Below, piece by piece: positions 8,357 to 15,007 of a stretch of 42,493 bases of DNA. Numbering within the stretch: the stretch's first letter is position 1; every line of letters starts with the position of its first letter. Origin of the DNA: Holophagales bacterium UBA2201 (lineage in GTDB: Bacteria; Acidobacteriota; Thermoanaerobaculia; UBA2201); contig DCUZ01000018.1 in the NCBI GenBank assembly GCA_002327305.1, positions 1-42,493 of the forward strand. The letters are read 5' to 3'. Made by a program: the position numbers and the translations under genes. The notes beneath the pieces are model-generated. The model saw only the letters and a list, made by a program, of their open reading frames with translations, had not been told where the DNA came from and made no database searches.

Positions 8357-9480
8357 GCGCGCGCCCCCCGGTCCAGGATCTCCTGCGCGGCGATGGCGCA
8401 CCCCTTGTGCTTGTGGGTCCCGCCCCGCCGGATGGAGGCCAGGTAGACGCCCTCAAGGCCGCAGGGGCACCCCTCCTTCAGGACGGCGAGGTCGGTGGAG
8501 AGGATGGAGAGGTTGGGTTGGGCGGTGTTGTAGGGGGTGAACAGTTGAAGCAGACCCTCCTCCCCCCGGTCCAGGGGCTTCAAGGTGAGGGGCTCCGCCG
8601 TCTGGAGGCGCCCGAAGGCGGGGACATGATGGTGGCCCGCGCGGCAGGAGCCGTAGGGGATGCCGTGCTCGGCCATGCCGAAGACGTCGCGGATGTTGGC
8701 GGCGGGGAGGCCGATGGCCTCCTCGGCGTAACGGGCGAACTCGATCTGGGTCATCGGGGTCCCGGCGTGGTTTTTCCATCCGCCGCCGGCGACGATGAAG
8801 GAATCGGGGTGGACCCTGAGGTCCGGCTTCAGCCGGCGGACCTGCTCCATCATGCTGTGCATGAAGGCGGGGAACCCGAGGAGGCGGACGGGCCCCTCGG
8901 GCGCAAGGTCGATGAGGAGGCGCGCCGCCGCTTGCGCGTCGAAGGCGTATTCCCCCTTTTGCCCGTCCCACGGGATGAGCCAGTGCTCGCTCCGCGTGGG
9001 GGCCAGCCCCTGGATCTGCGCGTCGCTCCAGCTGGTCCCCACCTCCGCGGCGTGGCGGCGGTCGTAACCGAAAATGAGGTAATGGGCGGGGGTGGGGGAG
9101 ACGAACCCCAGGTCGTCGAAGACGACACGGGCAAGGGCCTCCAGGCGCCCGAGCGACCCGGCGTCGAAGAGCAGTTGGGTCTTCTGTCCCGCCGTCCCGG
9201 AACTGGTGAGGGTGAGGACGATGTCGCCCTCGGCGGCGGTGCGGAAGCCGTGGAGCTTGAGGGTCCCCACGAACAGGGGGGGGATGCGGAAGCAATCGTC
9301 GTAGGTCTTCAGGCCGGCGGGGCCGAACCCGGCGCGTTCGCCGAGGCGGCGCAGGTAGGGCTGGCGCTCGTGGTGGTAGGCGTAGCTTTCGCGCATGGCC
9401 TCCAGGAACAGAGCGTCCCGCGCGGGGGAGGGCTCGAAAGCCCTGGGGAGGGCGCACAGGCGGTCGATGGCGTCAAACAT
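8353..9480 (-). CDS. LuxE-type acyl-protein synthetase
   Basis: 375 residues. The ATG at 9480 has AAGGAG seven bases upstream and overlaps the preceding stop (ATGTTTGA). LuxE enzymes adenylate a fatty acid and carry the acyl group on a C-terminal Cys before passing it to LuxC. Motifs seen are LTSSGTAGQKTQLLFD (adenylate-forming phosphate loop), AGGGWKNHAG, DVFGMAEHGIPYGSC, and a CPCG pair near the C-terminus. Cys361 in HKHKGCAIAAQ sits where the acyl-carrying Cys (Cys364) lies in Vibrio LuxE. The length is that of classical LuxE. The ATGA overlap with the LuxC-PaaK gene indicates coupled synthesis and probably a complex, as LuxC and LuxE form in bioluminescent bacteria. Acyl chain length cannot be read from sequence. 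Confidence 0.9.
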   Translation of the reverse strand: MFDAIDRLCALPRAFEPSPARDALFLEAMRESYAYHHERQPYLRRLGERAGFGPAGLKTYDDCFRIPPLFVGTLKLHGFRTAAEGDIVLTLTSSGTAGQKTQLLFDAGSLGRLEALARVVFDDLGFVSPTPAHYLIFGYDRRHAAEVGTSWSDAQIQGLAPTRSEHWLIPWDGQKGEYAFDAQAAARLLIDLAPEGPVRLLGFPAFMHSMMEQVRRLKPDLRVHPDSFIVAGGGWKNHAGTPMTQIEFARYAEEAIGLPAANIRDVFGMAEHGIPYGSCRAGHHHVPAFGRLQTAEPLTLKPLDRGEEGLLQLFTPYNTAQPNLSILSTDLAVLKEGCPCGLEGVYLASIRRGGTHKHKGCAIAAQEILDRGARA

Positions 9481-10969
9481 GGGACTCTCCTTCCGGCTCC
9501 CGGGTGGGGTCGCAGGACCGGACATAGGCCTTGAGGGCCTGGCCGGTCTCGGAGTGGATGCGGATGGCCTCGTAGTCGATGGGGACGTTGTTGAGGTATT
9601 GCAGGAGGAGGCGGTCCCCCTGCGCGGGATCGGGCAGGACCCCCGAGAAGAAGAATCCCATCGCCTCGGCCTCCGCCGCCGCCCGGGGAGCGGCGGGATG
9701 GATCAGGGGGAGCGAGAGGCCGATGAAATCGACGCGCTTGAGGCAGAGGTCGCGCAGGACGTGGCGGAGGTGGGAGGCCCAGCCGGCCCCGATGGTCCCC
9801 ACCGTCAGGTCGCAGGCGTTGAAGACCGGATGGAGGGTGATGACCATCTTCCCGCTCCCCGGCGCCCCCTCCCCGGGACCGCCGCTCCCGCCTTCGGGAA
9901 GGGGGAGTTTCATCGCGGCGTAAAGGCGCGCCACCATCTCCCGGTGCCGCGGAGGGATGAACAGGGGTCCCGGGTGGGGCGCCGCCTCCATGCGCCCCGC
10001 CATCATCAGCGAGAGGCGTTGGGCCGGGGCGTCGTCGATCTTCTTGAATGCCATCCCGCTCATGGCGCCGAGGCGGAGGGCGCAGTCGGTGAATCCCATC
10101 TTCGCCGCCGCCTTTTGCGAATAGACATGCGGGGTCACCGACTGCACATAGACCATCCCCAACCCCCGCCGCTTCCCCTCGTCCAGCAGGAAGGCGGTGA
10201 GGCGGTCCAGGGCCCCCTGGCCGCGGAACTCCGGCTTGACGAAGGCCGCGCCCACCTCCGCCACCCGGGAACTGGCCGTGGGGAGTTCGAGGGCCGCGTG
10301 TCCCATGAGGCGGCCGTCGGCGGCCACCGCCACCGCGGAGACCAGTTCGCCGCTTTGATTCATCGCCACCAGCCGTTCGGGGTAGTAGAAGTGGGGGTTG
10401 ATGTAGGAGTAGCCGTAACTTTTATAGGCGATGACGGAGATCCCGACCGCCTCGGCGGGGTGCATGAGGCGGACGGAGAAGGGGACCGGCTCGACCGGGG
10501 TCTCGGCGGCGGGGGGAGGGGCGTAGGGGGTCAGGTCCTCTTCCGGGGCCCGGTCGGCGGCGTCCTCGCGGTGGAGGTACTTCACCAGCCGCAGTTCCTT
10601 CCCGTCGGGCCCCAGGTTGGCGAAGGAGACCTCATCCATGAACCGGTTGAGGAGGAGGAACCCCAGGCCGCCCCCCGGGGCGCCCGGGGCGGCCCGGCCG
10701 GGGTCGAAGGGGACGCCCCGGTCGTGGATGACGCACCGCAATCCCGTGGGCACGCGCTCGAGGATGAGGTCGAAGGAGGCCTTCTCCCCCGGTTCGAAGG
10801 CGTGGGCGATCACATTGGAGACGGCCTCCTCGATGGCCAGTTCAATGTGATTGCGTTCCCGGGGCGCAAAGCCCATCCGCTCCGCCACGGAAGCCGCCAG
10901 GGCCTGGACGGGGGGCAGGAGGCCGAGCGAATTGGGAAGGGTGATCCGAACCGCGTCACCGACGAGCAT
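9473..10969 (-). CDS. RsbW-like ATPase domain fused to GNAT acetyltransferase
   Basis: 498 residues, ATG at 10969 behind AAAGGAG. Residues 1-130 are an HATPase_c_2 domain of the anti-sigma kinase (RsbW/SpoIIAB) type with an intact N box (IELAIEEAVSNVIAHAF), G1 box (DRGVPFD) and G2 box (GGGLGFLLL). Residues about 160-310 are a GNAT N-acetyltransferase-like domain with the acetyl-CoA loop VKPEFRGQGALDRL. Residues about 330-498 are less clear and look like a second GNAT-like fold (FNACDLTVGTIGAGWASHL). Such ATPase domains phosphorylate STAS antagonists and sequester a partner. Here the partner role may be taken by the fused acyltransferase. No sigma factor is nearby in the operon. It lies 30 bases after the SpoIIE gene and overlaps the LuxE gene by 8 bases. 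Regulation of the GNAT by partner switching is inference. Confidence 0.85.
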   Translation of the reverse strand: MLVGDAVRITLPNSLGLLPPVQALAASVAERMGFAPRERNHIELAIEEAVSNVIAHAFEPGEKASFDLILERVPTGLRCVIHDRGVPFDPGRAAPGAPGGGLGFLLLNRFMDEVSFANLGPDGKELRLVKYLHREDAADRAPEEDLTPYAPPPAAETPVEPVPFSVRLMHPAEAVGISVIAYKSYGYSYINPHFYYPERLVAMNQSGELVSAVAVAADGRLMGHAALELPTASSRVAEVGAAFVKPEFRGQGALDRLTAFLLDEGKRRGLGMVYVQSVTPHVYSQKAAAKMGFTDCALRLGAMSGMAFKKIDDAPAQRLSLMMAGRMEAAPHPGPLFIPPRHREMVARLYAAMKLPLPEGGSGGPGEGAPGSGKMVITLHPVFNACDLTVGTIGAGWASHLRHVLRDLCLKRVDFIGLSLPLIHPAAPRAAAEAEAMGFFFSGVLPDPAQGDRLLLQYLNNVPIDYEAIRIHSETGQALKAYVRSCDPTREPEGESHV

Positions 10970-10999
10970 GGGGGTCTCCTTTGGGGTGGGGGGCGGCGC

Positions 11000-13366
11000 T
11001 CATCCGGAGGCCTTTCCCGGACGCCGGGCCTTGAAGAGGATCATGACATTGCCTTCTTCCGTATCCGGTTCGTAGTTCACCTCGTCCATGAAGGCGTGGA
11101 CCAGGTGGAGGCCGATGCCGCCCACCGGCTGGCCGGCCGAGGCGCGCCCGTCGTACCGCGACCGTTCGCGCCGGAAGTCGAAGGGGCGCCCGTGGTCGGT
11201 GACGCGCACCGTCATCCCCCCTTCGCCGGAGATGAACCGCACCTGGAAGGTCTCCTCCGAGCCGGGGCCGTAGGCGTGGCGCAGGACATTGACCACCACC
11301 TCCTCCACCGCCACGGCGATGCGCCCGGCCTCCGCCTCGTCGAATCCGGCCTCCCGCGCCGTCGCCCGGGTCCAGTCCAGGACCCGCGGCAGGACCTCCA
11401 TGCGTGCGGGGAGGTCCAGCCGGGCCGATTCCGGGCAACCGGCCGGGCGGGCCTCATCGGCGGCCCCGGGCGGGCGCCGCAGGACGAGGAGGGTGATGTC
11501 GTCGTACTGCTCCCGCTCCCCGCTGAAGGCGTCCACCGCCTCCAGCACCCGCTTCGCGATCGCCTCGGCGGAGGCGCCGGCGGCCGGGGCCGCGGCTTGA
11601 AGGAGACGCTGTTCCCCGAACATGGCGTCGGAGGCGTCCATGGCTTCGGTGACGCCGTCGGTGGTGAAAACCGCCGCCTCCCCGGGGGCCAGCCGGAACT
11701 CGTCGGTGTGGTAGCGCGAGCCGGGGAGGGCGGCCAGGGGCAATTCGGGTTCCATGGCGGGACAATGGGCCGTGCCGTCGGGGCGGAGCACCACCGGCGG
11801 CGGGTGGCCCGCGCCGGCGAGGCGGAGGAGCCCCGACGCGGGGTCGTATTCCCCGTAGATGAGGGTGACGAACATGGAGGAGGCGTTGTCCTCGGCCAGG
11901 GCGTGGTTGGCCCGGCGCAGCACCTCGGCGGGGGTCAGCCCCCGTCCGGCCAGGGTGCGCACCAGCATGCGCGCCATGGCCATGAAGAAGGCCGACGGCG
12001 CCCCCTTGCCCGAGACGTCGCCCACCACCACGGCGATCCGGCCCCCCCCGAGGCGGAAGCAGTCGAAGAAATCGCCGGCCACCTCCCGGGCGGGGCGCAT
12101 CAGGCCGTAGAGGTCCACCCGCCCGGCCAACTCCGGGAAAGGGGGGAAAATGCGGGGGAGGATGCCCTGCTGGATCTCCGAGGCGATGCGCAGTTCCTGC
12201 CGGTAGCGCTCCTTCTGGGAGGTGGCGCTTCTGACCGCCTCGATGTGCTCGGCGATGGCCTTCCCCATGAGGTTGAACGAGCGGGAGAGGCGCCGGATCT
12301 CCCGCGGGCCGGTTCCCTCCTCCAGGTCCCCCGCGAACTCGCCGCGGGCGTACCGCTCCGACTGCCCCACCAGGGCCGTGAGGGGGGTGGAGAAGGTGGA
12401 GGCGAGGAAGGGGATGGCGGCCGCCATCAGCGCCGCGGCCAGGAGGGCCAACAGCGCCAGCCGCCCCCGGAGATCGACCAGGGGCCGCAGCACCTCTTCT
12501 TCGGGGTAAAGGACCGCCAGGGTCCACCCCGCGGAGGGGATCCCGCGGGTGACGAGCCACGAGGTCCCGCTCCGGAAGGGGTCTTCCACCCGCCGCAGGT
12601 CGGGGTCGGGGTCCCGGATCAGGGCCGCCAGGACCTCCCAAGGCGACCCGGCGGAGCGGCCGGCCAGGTCCCACAGGGAACCCTCCGAGAGACCGCCGAG
12701 GCGATGGCTCCCGACCATCCGGCCCGTGGGGGTGACGATGAAGGCGAAGCCGTTCCCCCCCACCGTCAGGCGCCGGACCTTCCCGACCAGGGTCTCGATG
12801 GGGATGTCCACCGTCACCACCCCCGCCACGCTTCCCCCCCGATGGACGGGATGGGAATAGGTGGTCATCAGGATGTCGCCGCCCCCCTCGTCGAAGTAGG
12901 GCTCGCTCCAGGCCCCCGCTCCGGTGCGGACGGGTTCGGTGTACCAGGGGCGGCGGGTGTAGTCGTAGGCGGGGTCGGCCAGGTCGCGCGCCGCGACGCC
13001 GCCGGCCGTCCGGAAACGGTACGGAGCAAGGGGGCCGGTGCGGGCGATACCGGGCACGCAGGCCAGGGCCGAGCCGAAGAGGGCGGGGTTGTTCTCCAGG
13101 GTCTGCGCGAGGAGGGCCCCGCCGGCGGCGGGGTCCGTGAAGTCCATGAGCGCGGCGGAGGCGGCGAGCTCCTGCGCCACCGACCGGGAGGACTCGAAGA
13201 GGGCGTCGAACTCGCGGGCGTGGGTCTGCGCCAGGTGCGCGGTGGCCTGGTTGATCTGCGCGAGCACCGCCTCCCGGCTGACGGCGTAGCCGCCCCAGAC
13301 CAGGGCCCCCAGCAGGACCAGCAGGGCCGGGATGAGGGTGGCCAGCAGGCGCGCCCGGATGCTCAA
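11000..13366 (-). CDS. Membrane Cache-HAMP-SpoIIE phosphatase with C-terminal RsbW-like ATPase domain
   Basis: About 788 residues from TTG at 13366, giving MSIRARLLATLIPALLVLL, a first membrane segment. The frame is open to another TTG at 13459 inside the STAS gene; neither has a strong Shine-Dalgarno, so the start is uncertain. Next come an extracytoplasmic dCache-type sensor with RRPWYTEPV and DILMTTYSHPV, a second membrane segment (LALLALLAAALMAAAIPFL), a HAMP linker, and a SpoIIE-type PP2C phosphatase with metal-binding motifs GDFFD, VVGDVSGKG, TTDGVTEA and YDDIT. The last 130 residues are an HATPase domain with N box IAVAVEEVVVNVLRHAY, G1 DHGRPFD and G2 GGIGLHLV. It should dephosphorylate the STAS protein encoded upstream in response to an outside ligand. 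The ATPase domain on the same chain could supply the opposing kinase. Confidence 0.88.
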   Translation of the reverse strand: MSIRARLLATLIPALLVLLGALVWGGYAVSREAVLAQINQATAHLAQTHAREFDALFESSRSVAQELAASAALMDFTDPAAGGALLAQTLENNPALFGSALACVPGIARTGPLAPYRFRTAGGVAARDLADPAYDYTRRPWYTEPVRTGAGAWSEPYFDEGGGDILMTTYSHPVHRGGSVAGVVTVDIPIETLVGKVRRLTVGGNGFAFIVTPTGRMVGSHRLGGLSEGSLWDLAGRSAGSPWEVLAALIRDPDPDLRRVEDPFRSGTSWLVTRGIPSAGWTLAVLYPEEEVLRPLVDLRGRLALLALLAAALMAAAIPFLASTFSTPLTALVGQSERYARGEFAGDLEEGTGPREIRRLSRSFNLMGKAIAEHIEAVRSATSQKERYRQELRIASEIQQGILPRIFPPFPELAGRVDLYGLMRPAREVAGDFFDCFRLGGGRIAVVVGDVSGKGAPSAFFMAMARMLVRTLAGRGLTPAEVLRRANHALAEDNASSMFVTLIYGEYDPASGLLRLAGAGHPPPVVLRPDGTAHCPAMEPELPLAALPGSRYHTDEFRLAPGEAAVFTTDGVTEAMDASDAMFGEQRLLQAAAPAAGASAEAIAKRVLEAVDAFSGEREQYDDITLLVLRRPPGAADEARPAGCPESARLDLPARMEVLPRVLDWTRATAREAGFDEAEAGRIAVAVEEVVVNVLRHAYGPGSEETFQVRFISGEGGMTVRVTDHGRPFDFRRERSRYDGRASAGQPVGGIGLHLVHAFMDEVNYEPDTEEGNVMILFKARRPGKASG

Positions 13367-13427
13367 GGCGTCGCGGGGCCGGCTCCCGCGGCCCGGCGGA
13401 AAAGCGGCGTCGAAGGTCCCGAACGGC

Positions 13428-13754
13428 TCACGGCTCCAAGTCCGGCAGGCCCGCCACAACCGGCAGGATGGTGAGGAACCCCGCCACCTCCAGGACCTCC
13501 CTCACGGGGTCCGGAAGCCCCGCCAGGGCCATGCCTCCGCCGCCCGCCTGGACCGCTTTCAGGGCGGAGAGAAAGACCCGCAGGCCCGCGCTGGAGAGAT
13601 AGGGGGCTCCGGCCAGATCCAGCGCCAGCCACATCCGGCCGGCCCTGATGGCGTCCTGCAGCGCCGCGTCCAACCGCGGCGCGGTGGTGGCGTCGATGCG
13701 CCCCGAAACCGTGATGACGGTCCATTTTCCCCGGGTCGAGTCGGTCAAGTCCAT
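13428..13754 (-). CDS. STAS-domain anti-sigma factor antagonist
   Basis: 108 residues, ATG at 13754 behind GGGAGG. It covers a single STAS domain of the SpoIIAA/RsbV type. The phosphorylation loop is YLSSAGLRVF, with Ser54 or Ser55 as the likely phosphorylated residue. The protein is the first gene of a six-gene operon and the natural substrate of the SpoIIE phosphatase and of one or both RsbW-like ATPase domains encoded behind it. A strong promoter lies directly upstream. In known systems the unphosphorylated form binds the ATPase and frees its partner. The partner here is not a visible sigma factor. Confidence 0.93.
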   Translation of the reverse strand: MDLTDSTRGKWTVITVSGRIDATTAPRLDAALQDAIRAGRMWLALDLAGAPYLSSAGLRVFLSALKAVQAGGGGMALAGLPDPVREVLEVAGFLTILPVVAGLPDLEP

Positions 13755-13786
13755 GGGGCCTCCCTGAAGGCACGGTGTTCCCCACC

Positions 13787-13815
13787 ATTGTAAAGGGCTT
13801 CGGGGGGAAATTCAA
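13787..13815 (-). promoter_or_regulatory. Sigma70-type promoter of the STAS/SpoIIE/LuxCE operon
   Basis: On the minus strand TTGAAT (13810-13815) and TACAAT (13787-13792) are separated by exactly 17 bases. Transcription would start near 13780, about 26 bases before the STAS start codon. The match to the housekeeping consensus is good. No operator-like dyad is obvious in it. Confidence 0.75.
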
Positions 13816-13981
13816 GGATGGAAGGCGGACAACAAGCCCCGGGGCAACGGGCAGGCGGGGGATTGCCTTCCTGCGCGGCTTCCGGGGCCGATGGGGGCGG
13901 GCGGGCCGCCGTTCGCTCCGCTCTGCGCCGGCGTGCTCCGCGGACCCCTTGGCGCGCGGGGGGGCGTTGCGGCCGGCGGAT

Positions 13982-15007
13982 TCAGATCTCCGCTTCCCTC
14001 AAGACCTTCGCCGCCTCCTCGGGGGAGGTGGGGTTGATGTAAAACCCCGTACCCCACTCGAACCCCGCCATGCGGGTGAGGCGGGGGATGATCTCGATAT
14101 GCCAGTGGAAGTCCCACGGGAGGGTCTGCCAATAGCCGGGGCGATGGGGCTGGAGGGCGATGCTGGGGGCGATGTGGAAGACGAAGTTGTAGGGCGGGTC
14201 GTTGAGGGCGGCGCGCAGGCGGGCGAAGGCGTCCTTCAGCGTCCGCGCCAGCGACCGGAGCAGGGGGCCCTCGCAGCCGAGGAGGTCGTGGGCGTGGCGG
14301 CGGGGGGCGATGAACAATTCGAAGGGAAAGCGGCTGGCGTAGGGGGTCAGGGTGACGAAATCGTCGCCCGCCGCCACCACCCGGTCACCCCGCTCGAGCT
14401 CCTCGCGGAGGATGTCGCACACGAGACACCGCTCCTTGGCCAGATAGTGGGTCCTCATGGAATCGAGCTCGATGGCCACGGTGCGGGGGGTGATGGGGGT
14501 GGCGATGAGCTGGCTGTGGGGATGGGAGAGGGAGGCCCCCGCCGCGGCGCCGTGGTTTTTAAAGAGGAGGACATAGCGGAACCGCTGGTCGCCGGAGAGG
14601 TCGCGGACGCGGGCCTGGTAGGTCTGGAGGATCCGCTCGATGTGCTCGACCGGGTGGTCGGGAAAGGCCGTGTCGTGGGCGGGGCTCTCGATGATCACCT
14701 CGTGGGCGCCGATGCCCGCCATGCGGTCGTAGGTGCCCACTCCGGTCCGGTCCAGGTCCCCCTCGATGCGCAGGGCGGGGAACTTGTTGGGGACGACGCG
14801 GACGCTCCATCCCGGCTGGTTGGGGAAGGTTTCTCCCCGCACGGCGTAGATCTCGGGCGGGGTGGTGGCCTCGTGGAGCGGGCAGAAGGGGCAGAACGCC
14901 TCCCGCTCCAGGGGAGCCGGGGGGAGGAACTCCAGGGGCCGCTGCCCCCGCTCGGGGGCGATGATCACCCACCGCTTCTGGATGGGGTCGTGGCGGAGAT
15001 CAGACAT
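13982..15007 (-). CDS. galT: Galactose-1-phosphate uridylyltransferase
   Basis: 341 residues, the usual GalT length. The enzyme moves UMP between hexose-1-phosphates through a uridylyl-histidine intermediate. The active-site triad His-Pro-His (162-164) appears in SLSHPHSQL, with His164 as nucleophile, and Cys39/Cys42 in FCPFC fit the zinc site. The ATG at 15007 overlaps the stop of the GH57 gene by 8 bases, so the two are translationally coupled. GalT homologues linked to glycogen genes may act on glucose-1-phosphate rather than galactose-1-phosphate; no galK or galE is in the window. Between its stop and the STAS start there are 227 GC-rich bases holding the STAS promoter and no clear terminator. 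Confidence 0.93.
   Translation of the reverse strand: MSDLRHDPIQKRWVIIAPERGQRPLEFLPPAPLEREAFCPFCPLHEATTPPEIYAVRGETFPNQPGWSVRVVPNKFPALRIEGDLDRTGVGTYDRMAGIGAHEVIIESPAHDTAFPDHPVEHIERILQTYQARVRDLSGDQRFRYVLLFKNHGAAAGASLSHPHSQLIATPITPRTVAIELDSMRTHYLAKERCLVCDILREELERGDRVVAAGDDFVTLTPYASRFPFELFIAPRRHAHDLLGCEGPLLRSLARTLKDAFARLRAALNDPPYNFVFHIAPSIALQPHRPGYWQTLPWDFHWHIEIIPRLTRMAGFEWGTGFYINPTSPEEAAKVLREAEI

Noticed and set aside
9395..13474. Very long plus-strand open frame (1359 codons) opposite the SpoIIE and GNAT genes
   Set aside because: It is the antisense shadow of GC-rich genes; the product is Gly/Arg/Pro-rich with no domain, while the minus strand encodes recognisable domains throughout.
4446..13754. 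Bioluminescence (lux) operon
   Set aside because: LuxC and LuxE homologues are present but luxA, luxB and luxD are not, and the associated genes are regulatory and transport genes.
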